Source of the DNA: Luethyella okanaganae
GTDB lineage: Bacteria; Actinomycetota; Actinomycetes; Actinomycetales; Microbacteriaceae
Length of the DNA: 64,000 bases
Assembly: GCF_042660285.1 (NCBI RefSeq)
Contig: NZ_JBHSTP010000004.1
Span: 124,001-188,000 of the forward strand
Direction of reading: 5' to 3'
Shown: positions 41,073 to 50,041 of the stretch, piece after piece
Numbering within the stretch: the first letter of the stretch is position 1
Layout of the letters: each line of letters begins with the position of its first letter
The notes under the pieces: model-generated
Databases searched by the model: none
What the model saw: the letters and a program-made list of their open reading frames with translations, nothing else
What the model was told of the DNA's origin: nothing
Translations under genes and position numbers: made by a program

Positions 41073-41983
41073 AGCAGGTCCTCCGTTCCGGCACGTTTCA
41101 CATAGACGCCCACGATCACAAGGATGACCGCCATCAGGATGATCGATAGGGCTGCGGCGGCCGGGTAGTTCAGCAGCACGAGGAAGTTCGCCTCGATCAC
41201 GTTTCCCATCATCTGCGTGTCCGGTCCGCCGAGGAAGTCACGACTCGCGTTCACGTAGTCGCCGGCCGCCGGGATGAAGGTGAGCAGGGTCCCCGCCACG
41301 ATGCCTGGCATCGAAAGCGGGATCGTGACCTTGCGGAACACTTGGAACGGACTCGCGTAGAGGTCGCTCCCGGCCTCGAGATACCGGGTGTCCAGGCGTT
41401 CGAGCATGGTGTAGAGGGGCAGGGTCATGAAGGGGATGAAGTTGTAGGTGAGGCCGAAGATCACCGCGATCGGGGTACCCGTGAAGTGCGCGTCCGGTGC
41501 CATGAGCGAGAGCGCCTTGAGCGAGGTGATGATGAAGGACTCGTCGCTCAGGATCTGCTTCCAGGCGAGGGTGCGCAACAGGAAGCTGATGAAGAACGGG
41601 GCGATCACGAGCACGAGCATGAGGCTCTGAAGAAGCGGCCAGCGCCTGGCCCTCACGCCGATGAAGTAAGCGAGCGGATAGCTGAACAGCAACGCGAAGA
41701 CCGTGGCTGCGAGCGCGTAGCCGAAAGAGCGCAGGATATGCGGCAGATACTGCTCGACGACGGTGACGTAGTTCTGCCAGTCGAACGCGTAGTCGAACTG
41801 GCCGATGTCGCCGAACTCCCTTGGCGCCTGCAACGAGGTAAGCAGCAGCGACACGAGCGGTGTCAGGAAGAACAGCACCAGATACAGGATGCCCGGCAGA
41901 AGCAGGAACAACGCGACCTTGCTCCTCTTCCTGGGCGCCTGTTCCGCTGCGGTCGTCGTGGTGGAAAAGGCTGCGAAGGCCAT
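41069..41983 (-). CDS. potB: spermidine/putrescine ABC permease, PotB type
   Basis: 304 residues with six helices and the EAA motif EAGSDLYASPFQVFRKVTIPLSMPG. The start is ATG at 41983, two bases after the potA stop. A longer open frame upstream is only the shadow of potA. It precedes potC with a four-base overlap. Confidence 0.9.
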   Translation of the reverse strand: MAFAAFSTTTTAAEQAPRKRSKVALFLLLPGILYLVLFFLTPLVSLLLTSLQAPREFGDIGQFDYAFDWQNYVTVVEQYLPHILRSFGYALAATVFALLFSYPLAYFIGVRARRWPLLQSLMLVLVIAPFFISFLLRTLAWKQILSDESFIITSLKALSLMAPDAHFTGTPIAVIFGLTYNFIPFMTLPLYTMLERLDTRYLEAGSDLYASPFQVFRKVTIPLSMPGIVAGTLLTFIPAAGDYVNASRDFLGGPDTQMMGNVIEANFLVLLNYPAAAALSIILMAVILVIVGVYVKRAGTEDLL

Positions 41984-41985
41984 TC

Positions 41986-43185
41986 CTAGGCTCCCTCGAG
42001 CTCCGTGAGAATGGCATCGCGCCTCTGTGCGGCGATGCTCAGGGTGTCGGTGTCCTGCACGAACCGCGGCGCTTCGACCGGATCGTCGGCGAGACCGAAC
42101 CCATGCTCGACGTTCCAGCTGACCCACACCTCGCCTCCGACGTGGGCGACGGGGCCGAACTCCATGTTCTGGGCGAACACGACGATGGTTCCGGCGCCGG
42201 GGACGGCGACCAGGTACTGGGTGCTCACACCCGAGAACGAGACGTCGATGACCCGTCCGGGGCCGACGGTGTTCCTCGCCGAGTCGACGAGCGGAACCTC
42301 GTGATGCAGCGTGAGCTTCTCGGGGCGGACACCGATCGTGACGTTGCCGCTGTGACGTCGCGCACGGCTCATGGGCACGACGATGCGATGCCCAGCGACG
42401 TCCACCGAGATGGCATCGCCGGAGGTCGCCACAACCGACCCAGTGAACAGGTTCGACTGACCGAGGAAGTTGGCCACGAAGGCCGTCTCCGGCAGTTCGT
42501 AGAGCTGTTCTGGGGCACCCATCTGCTCGATCTGCCCCTTGTTCATGACCGCGACGGTGTCGGCCATGGTCATGGCCTCGTCCTGGTCGTGGGTCACGTG
42601 CAGGAAGGTCAGGCCGACCTCCTCCTGGATCGTCTTCAACTCGAGTTGCATCTGGCGGCGCAACTTGAGGTCGAGCGCGCCCAGGGGCTCGTCGAGCAGG
42701 AGGAGGGCCGGCCGGTTCACAATGGCGCGTGCGAGGGCGACGCGTTGCTGCTGGCCGCCCGAGAGCTGCTGCGGCTTGCGCGCCGCGAGGTGGTCGAGCT
42801 CGACGAGACATAGGGCCTCGTGAGCCCTGCCGACGGCGTCGCCGATCTTGCGTCGCCGCAGTCCGAAGGCGACGTTCTCGAGGATCGTCATGTGAGGGAA
42901 GAGCGCATAGCTCTGGAACACCGTGTTGACGGGGCGCTGGAACGACTTCGTGTCGGTGACGTCCTGACCGCCGATGAGGATCCTGCCTTTGCTGGGCTCC
43001 TCCAGTCCGGCCACGAGCCGCAGGGTGGTCGTCTTTCCGCAGCCGGACGGGCCGAGCAATGCGAAGAACGACCCGGCGGGAATCGCCAGATCAAGGTTTT
43101 CGATGGCGGTGAAACCGGGAAACCTTTTCTGGATGCCGACCAGTTCGAGATCGGCTCCGCGTTCCGCGAACGCTCCCGACGGCAT
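41986..43185 (-). CDS. potA: spermidine/putrescine ABC ATPase, PotA type
   Basis: 399 residues. Walker A is GPSGCGKTTTL at about residue 43, the signature is LSGGQQQRVALARA, and Walker B is LLLLDEPLGALD, followed by the switch His in LHVTHDQDEA. The C-terminal ~150 residues are the regulatory TOBE/OB domain (GVRPEKLTL). ATG at 43185 is preferred because GGGAG lies seven bases upstream. A GTG at 43191 overlapping the potD stop is the alternative. Confidence 0.92.
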   Translation of the reverse strand: MPSGAFAERGADLELVGIQKRFPGFTAIENLDLAIPAGSFFALLGPSGCGKTTTLRLVAGLEEPSKGRILIGGQDVTDTKSFQRPVNTVFQSYALFPHMTILENVAFGLRRRKIGDAVGRAHEALCLVELDHLAARKPQQLSGGQQQRVALARAIVNRPALLLLDEPLGALDLKLRRQMQLELKTIQEEVGLTFLHVTHDQDEAMTMADTVAVMNKGQIEQMGAPEQLYELPETAFVANFLGQSNLFTGSVVATSGDAISVDVAGHRIVVPMSRARRHSGNVTIGVRPEKLTLHHEVPLVDSARNTVGPGRVIDVSFSGVSTQYLVAVPGAGTIVVFAQNMEFGPVAHVGGEVWVSWNVEHGFGLADDPVEAPRFVQDTDTLSIAAQRRDAILTELEGA

Positions 43186-43187
43186 TC

Positions 43188-44399
43188 TCACGCTCCCAAC
43201 AGAACGCTCTGGAACTCGGCCTGGTACTTCTGCTCCTCAGCGCCGGTCAGCGTGCGGAAGACGTGCGCCTGTGAGAGGGTCGACTCGTCAGGGAAGATGA
43301 GCTGGTTGTCGGCGAGCTCGGGATCGATCGCGATCGCCGCTTCCTTGGCGCCGACGACCGGCGTGATGTAGTTGACCCAGGCTGCGACCTCGGCTGCGAC
43401 CTCCGGCTCGTAGTAGTAGTTGATGAGCGTCTCGGCGTTGGTCTTGCGCGGCGAGCCGATCGGCACGAGGAAGTTGTCGTTCCACAGAGTGCCGCCGGTC
43501 GATGGGATCGCGAACTCCCATTTGTCTCCGGCCTCCGCGTTGATCACCGTGATGTCGCCGGACCAGCAGATCGCCGCGAGGGTGTCTTCGTTCTTGAGAT
43601 CCTCGAGGTAGGAGTTGCCTTTGATGTTGCGCACCTGGCCGTCTTCGACCTGCTTTCTGAGCACGTCGTTGGCGACTGAGAAGTCGTCGTCGCTCCAGTC
43701 ACCCGAGATGTCGACGCCCTGTTGCAGCATGATGAGCCCGATCGTGTCGCGCATCTCGGAGAGCACTCCGACTCGGCCCTTGAGCCCGCCGTCCCAGAGC
43801 TCGTCGACGGAGGCGAGGCCGTTCGGGAGCTTCTCTTTGTTCCAGCAGATGCCGGCGAACCCGCCCTGCCACGGGATCGAGTACTCGCGCCCCTTGTCGA
43901 AGTCGACCTGGACCAGGCTCGGATTGAGGTTCTTGACGTTCGGTATGTTGTCGTGGTCGAGCTTCTGCGCATAGCCGAAACGGATCCACCGTGCGACCAT
44001 CCAGTCCGTGAGACACACGGTGTCGGCTCCGATGTCCTGGCCGAGCGCGAGCTGATCCTTGACCTTGCCGTAGTAGGTGTTGTTGTCGTCGACGGCGACG
44101 TCGTAGTTGACCCCGATGCCGGTCTGCTTGGTGAACGCCTCAAGCGTCGGGTAGTTGCCCGCATCGTCCTCGTCGATGTATGCGGCCCAGTTGGCCCAGC
44201 TGAGGGTCTTGTCGGTGGCCGACTTGTCGGTGGCCGCCACAGGCTTCTCGGACCCGCCCGTCGAGCACGCCGCGAGGGCGAGGGCCGTTGCCCCGGCGCC
44301 TGCTCCTGCCAACATCGTGCGACGGTTCACGCGCGTCTGCCGCGCCCGGTGAATGAGCTGCTGGATCATCGGGTCTGCTGGCAGCTGTCTTGGCTTCAC
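43188..44399 (-). CDS. potD: spermidine/putrescine-binding lipoprotein, PotD type
   Basis: 403 residues. After a 20-residue basic leader comes NRRTMLAGAGAGATALALAAC, which carries a twin-arginine pair and a lipobox Cys, so it is a Tat-type lipoprotein anchored on the outer face. The mature part has WANWAAYIDEDD and IPWQGGFAGICWNKEKLP, typical of PotD/PotF ligand-binding proteins. GTG at 44399 follows GGAG with eight bases of spacing. It heads the operon and is divergent from ald. Confidence 0.9.
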   Translation of the reverse strand: MKPRQLPADPMIQQLIHRARQTRVNRRTMLAGAGAGATALALAACSTGGSEKPVAATDKSATDKTLSWANWAAYIDEDDAGNYPTLEAFTKQTGIGVNYDVAVDDNNTYYGKVKDQLALGQDIGADTVCLTDWMVARWIRFGYAQKLDHDNIPNVKNLNPSLVQVDFDKGREYSIPWQGGFAGICWNKEKLPNGLASVDELWDGGLKGRVGVLSEMRDTIGLIMLQQGVDISGDWSDDDFSVANDVLRKQVEDGQVRNIKGNSYLEDLKNEDTLAAICWSGDITVINAEAGDKWEFAIPSTGGTLWNDNFLVPIGSPRKTNAETLINYYYEPEVAAEVAAWVNYITPVVGAKEAAIAIDPELADNQLIFPDESTLSQAHVFRTLTGAEEQKYQAEFQSVLLGA

Positions 44400-44632
44400 G
44401 GGCTGGTCTCCTTCGGGTTTCGTACGCGCTCGCGCCATTCGCATCGTTGCAAGTGGGTCGATACTTACACAATCGAAGCTCTAATGCATCACCGAGTGTC
44501 CAAATCGTTAATTTTTTCGCTGATCTTCACGAAATCAGCATCGCAAGGGGAGAATGGCCTTCGAAAACGACAGTTCGCAGCAAGTAGGCTGACTTTGCGG
44601 GACACCGTCGTCCCCCGAGTGTAAGGAGCGAG

Positions 44633-45748
44633 ATGAAGATCGCAGTCCCCAAGGAGATCAAGAACAACGAGTTCCGCGTCGCTATCACGCCGTCAGGGGC
44701 CCACGACCTCGTCTCCCACGGCCACCAGGTCTTCGTCGAGACAGGCGCCGGTCTCGGATCCTCCATCACGGACGACGCCTATCGTGCGGCGGGCGCCGCG
44801 ATCCTGCCGGATGCCGCCACCACCTGGGCGTCCGCCGAGGTACTTCTCAAGGTCAAAGAGCCGATCGAGAGCGAGTATCGCCATTTCCGCGACGATCTCG
44901 TGCTGTTCACCTACCTGCATCTCGCGGCCGAGTCCGGGCTCACCCGGGCGCTCCTCGATTCCGGTGTCACCGGCATCGCCTACGAGACCGTTCAGCTGCC
45001 GAACCGCACGCTGCCGTTGCTCGCACCCATGAGCGAGGTCGCCGGGCGGCTCGCGCCGATCGTCGGCGCGAACGTCATGCTCAAGCCGAACGGTGGACCC
45101 GGCCTGCTGATTCCCGGCGTCCCTGGCACACACCCAGCCAAGGTCACCGTGCTCGGCGGCGGCGTGGCCGGAACGAATGCCATGCAGATCGCCATCGGCA
45201 TGGGGGCCGACGTCACCGTGCTCGACACCAAGCTGTTCCGGCTGCGCGAACTCGACGCACTCTACACGGGCAGGATCACGACGGTCGCCTCCAACAGTTT
45301 CGAGATCGACCGTGCGGTCGTCGAGAGCGATCTCGTGATCGGCTCCGTCCTGGTTCCCGGTGCCAAGGCCCCGAAGCTCGTGAGCAACGAACTGGTTTCG
45401 CGGATGAGGCCGGGAAGCGTGCTCGTCGACATCGCCGTCGACCAGGGCGGCTGTTTCGAAGACTCGCGTCCGACGACCCACGCAGACCCGACGTTCACGG
45501 TTCACGGGTCGCTGTTCTACTGCGTTGCGAACATGCCGGGTGCCGTTCCGAACACCTCGACCTATGCGCTGACGAATGCGACCCTGCCGTACGTTCGAGC
45601 GGTCGCAAACCACGGATGGCGCGACGCGCTTCGAGCCGACCCGTCGCTCGCGCTCGGTCTCAACACCCACGCCGGCGAACTCGTCAACGCCCCGGTCGCC
45701 GCCGCACACGGGCTCACCGCTCACGACCTCGCCTCGGTTCTCGCCTGA
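44633..45748 (+). CDS. ald: alanine dehydrogenase
   Basis: Ald interconverts alanine and pyruvate plus ammonia with NAD. The 371-residue protein starts MKIAVPKEIKNNEFRVAITP and has the substrate residues in VLLKVKEP and the dinucleotide motif VLGGGVAGTNAMQIAIGMGA. SLFYCVANMPGAVPNTSTYALTNAT near the C-terminus is the family signature. ATG at 44633 follows AAGGAG. The 230-bp divergent spacer with potD has an AT-rich centre where a regulator could bind. The stop is repeated downstream. Confidence 0.96.
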   Translation: MKIAVPKEIKNNEFRVAITPSGAHDLVSHGHQVFVETGAGLGSSITDDAYRAAGAAILPDAATTWASAEVLLKVKEPIESEYRHFRDDLVLFTYLHLAAESGLTRALLDSGVTGIAYETVQLPNRTLPLLAPMSEVAGRLAPIVGANVMLKPNGGPGLLIPGVPGTHPAKVTVLGGGVAGTNAMQIAIGMGADVTVLDTKLFRLRELDALYTGRITTVASNSFEIDRAVVESDLVIGSVLVPGAKAPKLVSNELVSRMRPGSVLVDIAVDQGGCFEDSRPTTHADPTFTVHGSLFYCVANMPGAVPNTSTYALTNATLPYVRAVANHGWRDALRADPSLALGLNTHAGELVNAPVAAAHGLTAHDLASVLA

Positions 45749-45770
45749 TAGGTTTTCTCGCCTGATAGGT
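45738..45770. repeat. 17-bp-period duplication across the ald stop
   Basis: TTCTCGCCTGATAGGT at 45738..45753 and 45755..45770. The first copy contains the TGA stop at 45746..45748. Confidence 0.95.
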
Positions 45771-45793
45771 TTCGCTCGACGACCCGGCGACAG

Positions 45794-45827
45794 CGATCAG
45801 CGATCAGCGATCAGAGACAGCGATCAG
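45794..45827. repeat. 7-bp repeats across the FtsK-like stop
   Basis: CGATCAG at 45794, 45801, 45808 and, after a short break, 45821. On the minus strand the last copy contains the TGA stop of the FtsK-like gene (45824..45826). Confidence 0.9.
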
Positions 45828-48800
45828 CGACGGATGCGTCGCCTGTGCGTCACCCCATCAGGCGTGACGAGCCACCCGTGATCCGTCTCCGCGGCGAGCA
45901 CGGGCGGCAGCTCTCGACGGCGGGTGAGTAGGCGATAGTCCGCGAGGCTGCCGCCGTCGAACACCAGGCCGCAATCGCCGCGCAACGAGGAGAACAAGCT
46001 CCAGTTCGCCTGCCAGGCGTCGAGGTCGCCGACGAGAGCCGTCTTCCGCGCGGAGTCGGCGACGGTTATTCCCCGGAACCCGGTTGTGTTCGCGGTTGCC
46101 CTGGAGAGTGGAGATAGCTCCGAGACCTCGAATCCATCGCGGCGCAGCCCCTCCGCGGTGCGCGTCGGACTGGACGATACGACGAGCAGCGGACCGTCTG
46201 AGGGCTCGAGGTCCGGCGCATTCTGGACCCGCGCAACGGCGGCCGGAGGAGGCTGTGTGGGGAGTACGCATTGCATCCGGAGCCCCCGCCACTCACCGGA
46301 CCCGGGCGGGTCTGAGGTATCCCAGTACTCCGGTCGACCGCCGGCGAGCAGATGATCCGAGCGGTCGGCGAGGCGGAGGATCACGGCGGACCCGAACGAC
46401 GGTCGTGCCGACTGAAGCTGACCGGTGAGCCGCTGACTCGCGAGTACCACATGACGTCGGGCGGCCGGCCCGTCGCGCAGGACGCGGAGAAGGAGCTCGA
46501 TCCCCGCCTGCCGGTGGTCGGAAGGCCACCGAGCCGAGACCGAGTCCCAGTCGTCGAGGAGAAGAACTCTTCCCTTCCTGGGCACGGAATCGGGGCCGTC
46601 TTGGCGTGCCGCGTCGACGAGTGCGTCCCACAGCGACTCCGGGTCGGGCGCGATCGCATCGACGGAATAGCCCCCGCCGTGTTCGTGGATCGCGGCGAGG
46701 AGGGATGTCTTTCCGGTTCCGGGCCCGCCGAGCAGGAGCAGGTGACCGTGCCTCTCGGGGATCCAGACCGCCGCGTTCTGACGTTGCCGCTCCGGATCGT
46801 CGAGGAGTCCGAGAAGTATCCCCGGCTGTTCGCCATCGAACATCGCGGCCCGCAGACGCGCGTCGTTCCGCGGCAATCGACGGGGCAAGGGGTCGAGCCA
46901 CGGGCGTCGCAGCTCGGGGGAAGCGACCTCGGAAGATCTCGTCGTCTCGACGATGTGCCGGATGTCCGCCGACACGGTGACCGCAGCCTGGAACTCGATC
47001 GTGCGACCGCTCCCGGTGTCGAGGAAGCAACGCCCGGGGTTGTCCGGCGCGATCCGTGCGGCCTCCTCGGTGCCGATCACCGCGAGACTGTCCGAGCGAT
47101 TGTTGACCCTTAGCGAGAGGCGAAGATTGCAGTTCGCGAGCAGTGCGTCGCGCACGATCCCGGCCGGCCGCTGCGTGCACAACACGAGATGGACGCCGAG
47201 GGAACGCCCCCTGGCCGCGAGATCGACGAAGAGGGCGTGGAGCTCGGGGAACAGCCCGAGCATCGCGGCGAACTCGTCGACGACGATGACGAGGCGCGGC
47301 AACCGGCCGCCGAGCTCCGCGTCGGCGATGTCCCGTGCGCCATACTGCCGAAGCTGTTCCTCGCGGAACCGCAGTTCGGCTCGCAGACTCGCGAGCGCAC
47401 GACTCGCTTCGCGCTCGTCGAGATCCGTGATCACGCCGACGCAATGCGGAAGTTCCGCGAGCTGTGCGAAGGAGGATCCCCCCTTGAAATCGACGAGAAG
47501 AACCGTGAGCTCGCGAGTGCTGTGGCGGCTCGCCATCGATGCGATCCAGGTGACGAGGAGTTCGCTCTTGCCGCTTCCCGTCGTGCCGCCGATCAAAGCA
47601 TGGGGGCCTTGCCCGACGAGATCGACGACGATGTGACCCCGGCGGGTCCTGCCGAGCGGACAGGACAGGTCCCGGCCGACGGTTTCGCCCGAGCCGGCGG
47701 ACGAGACCTCGACCAGTTCCTCGAACACAACCCGGTCGGGAAGGGCCTCCCGTCTCAGGCCGAGTCCTGCCGCTGCGGCCATCTCGCGAAGATCTCGCGC
47801 AAACCCGGCCGCCTGCTCCCGGCCGATGAACTCGGGGACGACGATCGTTCCCGCGAACCCGTCGCGTGAGCGCACCACCCGCCCCCGCCGCACACCGTCG
47901 ACGCGCAACACCGTGCCGCACCCGGGCGGGAGTTGCTCGCCGGTCGTCGCGGCGACAAGGAGCGTCACCCGGCCGACGTCCGCCTCGAACGGCTCCGATG
48001 GGCCCGACCCTCCGTCGGTGAGGTCCCGTACGACGATCCACCGCTCGGGCTCCTGTATCGTGGCTGAACCTGGCCTCGCCGCTCCGATGTTCTCCTGCGC
48101 ATGTTCCCCCGTCCGTCGTGCCCCGCCGTCGGCCACCATCGGGCCGGTCGCATGGGGCAGGCCCGCGGCCCACTCCCACTCCTTCGTGGACGGCACCTCG
48201 ATGCGGACGACGCTCGGATCGGAGGACCGGCACAACTGCAGAAGAAGGCCCCGCAGTGCAGCGCGGGCAAGCGGCGAGGGTCCGACCACGCCGATGCCTT
48301 CGCCCGCCTCGCAACTGAGCGGTGCGTCCTCGAGAAACGCGACGACGTCGCGCAGCTCTCGCTCGAGGTCGGAGACCACACTGCCGTCGAGCCGGAGCAT
48401 GCTCGCGATCGTGCCACGCCCGAGCACCGCCCGGCCGGGAGAACGTGCGTGCCATCGTTCGGGGTCGTCACGCGCGCATGCGATGAGCATTGTGGCGGAG
48501 GGAGTCCGCCGCCACGCCTCACATCGCTCGCGTTCGTGGGCCTCCGCCATCTCGACCCTCAGCGCCGTGATCGACGAGACATAGCGTGCTGCCTCACGCC
48601 TGCGTCGACGCACAGCATGACGACGCGAGTCCAGGAGGCTCGCGATCGCAACGATCGGGCCGAGCGCCGCGAACACGAGGGCGAACGGCGACCGGGTGAC
48701 CGCCCAGATCGCGGCGGCGGCCACGACGGGCGCGATGCTCGCGACGAGAGGGAACGGCGCCTTCTCGGGCTCGTGGGGTCGCGACGGCAACACGAGAGGG

Positions 48801-48838
48801 GCGACCCACCTGTCCGGGAGAACCTGTCCGTGATCCAT
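45824..48838 (-). CDS. FtsK/SpoIIIE-domain membrane ATPase (EccC-like)
   Basis: 1004 residues. Two N-terminal helices (PLVASIAPVVAAAAIWAV and FALVFAALGPIVAIASLL) are followed by a long linker. The first ATPase module has Walker A GGTTGSGKSELL near residue 419 and Walker B LVIVVDEFAAML near 515. A second P-loop, GGPGTGKTSLL, is near 704. This is the layout of EccC/EssC secretion ATPases rather than of the DNA translocase FtsK, but no WXG100 or other type VII component is nearby. It follows the FHA gene after 87 bp and probably belongs to the signalling operon. ATG at 48838 has only a weak ribosome binding site. Confidence 0.8.
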   Translation of the reverse strand: MDHGQVLPDRWVAPLVLPSRPHEPEKAPFPLVASIAPVVAAAAIWAVTRSPFALVFAALGPIVAIASLLDSRRHAVRRRRREAARYVSSITALRVEMAEAHERERCEAWRRTPSATMLIACARDDPERWHARSPGRAVLGRGTIASMLRLDGSVVSDLERELRDVVAFLEDAPLSCEAGEGIGVVGPSPLARAALRGLLLQLCRSSDPSVVRIEVPSTKEWEWAAGLPHATGPMVADGGARRTGEHAQENIGAARPGSATIQEPERWIVVRDLTDGGSGPSEPFEADVGRVTLLVAATTGEQLPPGCGTVLRVDGVRRGRVVRSRDGFAGTIVVPEFIGREQAAGFARDLREMAAAAGLGLRREALPDRVVFEELVEVSSAGSGETVGRDLSCPLGRTRRGHIVVDLVGQGPHALIGGTTGSGKSELLVTWIASMASRHSTRELTVLLVDFKGGSSFAQLAELPHCVGVITDLDEREASRALASLRAELRFREEQLRQYGARDIADAELGGRLPRLVIVVDEFAAMLGLFPELHALFVDLAARGRSLGVHLVLCTQRPAGIVRDALLANCNLRLSLRVNNRSDSLAVIGTEEAARIAPDNPGRCFLDTGSGRTIEFQAAVTVSADIRHIVETTRSSEVASPELRRPWLDPLPRRLPRNDARLRAAMFDGEQPGILLGLLDDPERQRQNAAVWIPERHGHLLLLGGPGTGKTSLLAAIHEHGGGYSVDAIAPDPESLWDALVDAARQDGPDSVPRKGRVLLLDDWDSVSARWPSDHRQAGIELLLRVLRDGPAARRHVVLASQRLTGQLQSARPSFGSAVILRLADRSDHLLAGGRPEYWDTSDPPGSGEWRGLRMQCVLPTQPPPAAVARVQNAPDLEPSDGPLLVVSSSPTRTAEGLRRDGFEVSELSPLSRATANTTGFRGITVADSARKTALVGDLDAWQANWSLFSSLRGDCGLVFDGGSLADYRLLTRRRELPPVLAAETDHGWLVTPDGVTHRRRIRR

Positions 48839-48925
48839 CCGGCCAGTCCAGCACGCTCAGGCGACCTCGCCCGAACGTTCGCGGACGCCGGTGGGAACAG
48901 GTCTTTCCAGAGGAACCGTGCAGGA

Positions 48926-50041
48926 CTAGTTCACGACGAAGAACTGGTCGGCGAGTTCGACCCTGGACCCACGCGGCACGAGATAGCGCCGACCTGGTTC
49001 GCACCGCACGGCAACATCGTCCGGGCGGCGGATGACGGTGCCGTTTCCCGAGAACCGGTCGCTGACCCAGAGCTCGCCGTCGTGCTGGCCGAACTCGAGA
49101 TGACTCTTCGACACCGACATGCCGATGTCGTTGATCTGGATGAGATGGTCGAAATGCTCGCCCGGCTGCGGCAGCGGACGGCGCCCCACCAGCCCGGTGC
49201 CGAGAACGATCACGGACTCGCCCGTGCTGAACTGCAGCGCGAACGGCACCGCTTCGCGCGGGGAGACGGCTGGCGGGACACCCGTGGCGTCGACCGGCGC
49301 AACCGGCCCGGCGTGGTCATCCGTCGAGGCGAATCCGGCCGGTCCGATGGGACCAGAGGCGATCACGGGTTCCGAGGCGACAGCGGCGGGTGTGACAGGC
49401 TCCGGCACGTTCGAGACAGGTCCTGCGTGGTCCGAGCCGACAGGACCCGAGCCGACAGGACCCGAGCCGACAGGACCTGAGCCGACACTGCCCGAGCCGA
49501 CACTGCCCGATCCGACACTGCCCGAACCCACCGGGTGCGATCCGGACGCGCCGACACGCGACGGCTCCGGCGACTCGGATGCGACGGCCGCGCCCCGTTC
49601 CGGCGGATCCGCTGGCGGGAACGCGCTCTGTGCGGCGGTCGCTCGCTGCGGGGCGAGGGGCTCGACCCCGGGAAGAACTCGGTCGGTCCCGACCTCCGCC
49701 TCCCGGCCTCCGACCGACGATCCGATCGCGGACCCGACCGTCGGCCCGGGTCTCTCGGCGAGCACGGCATCGCCGTCGAGCTCGGGCGCCACCCCGGATT
49801 CGACCTCGGGCTCGGTCGGTCTGTCGGCATCCGGGAGCGCCCCGGGATGCAAACTGGTGACGATCGACACGCTGACGACGGAGGGCGGGATGCGCGGGGT
49901 GAGCGGCTGGATGATGGTCGTGTCCGACGGCCGCGGATCCGGCCGCTTGCGAGAGAGCGGGGTCGCCGTCGTCGAACTGCCGCACTCGCCGCAGAACATC
50001 GCGCCGTCGGGCAGTTCCGCTGCGCAGATCTGGCAGTTCAC
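48926..50041 (-). CDS. zinc-ribbon FHA-domain protein
   Basis: 371 residues. The N-terminal zinc ribbon is NCQICAAELPDGAMFCGECGSS (two C-x2-C pairs). Then comes a disordered region with a DTTIIQP segment and a VGSG repeat array, and finally a C-terminal FHA domain (LVGRRPLPQPGEHFDHLIQINDIG, SKSHLEFGQ, DRFSGNGTVIRR) that should bind phosphothreonine. The expected partners are targets of the kinase in the same operon. GTG at 50041 overlaps the stop of the transglutaminase-like gene (GTGA). Confidence 0.85.
   Translation of the reverse strand: MNCQICAAELPDGAMFCGECGSSTTATPLSRKRPDPRPSDTTIIQPLTPRIPPSVVSVSIVTSLHPGALPDADRPTEPEVESGVAPELDGDAVLAERPGPTVGSAIGSSVGGREAEVGTDRVLPGVEPLAPQRATAAQSAFPPADPPERGAAVASESPEPSRVGASGSHPVGSGSVGSGSVGSGSVGSGPVGSGPVGSGPVGSDHAGPVSNVPEPVTPAAVASEPVIASGPIGPAGFASTDDHAGPVAPVDATGVPPAVSPREAVPFALQFSTGESVIVLGTGLVGRRPLPQPGEHFDHLIQINDIGMSVSKSHLEFGQHDGELWVSDRFSGNGTVIRRPDDVAVRCEPGRRYLVPRGSRVELADQFFVVN
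49432..49536. repeat. 15-bp repeats coding for VGSG[S/P] units
   Basis: Seven 15-bp units of the form CCGAGCCGACAGGAC, diverging toward 49536. They encode a flexible Gly/Ser linker in the FHA protein, read on the minus strand. Confidence 0.9.

Noticed and set aside
41984..42811. Upstream extension of the potB frame
   Set aside because: It is an out-of-frame reading of potA. The real start at 41983 lies two bases after the potA stop.
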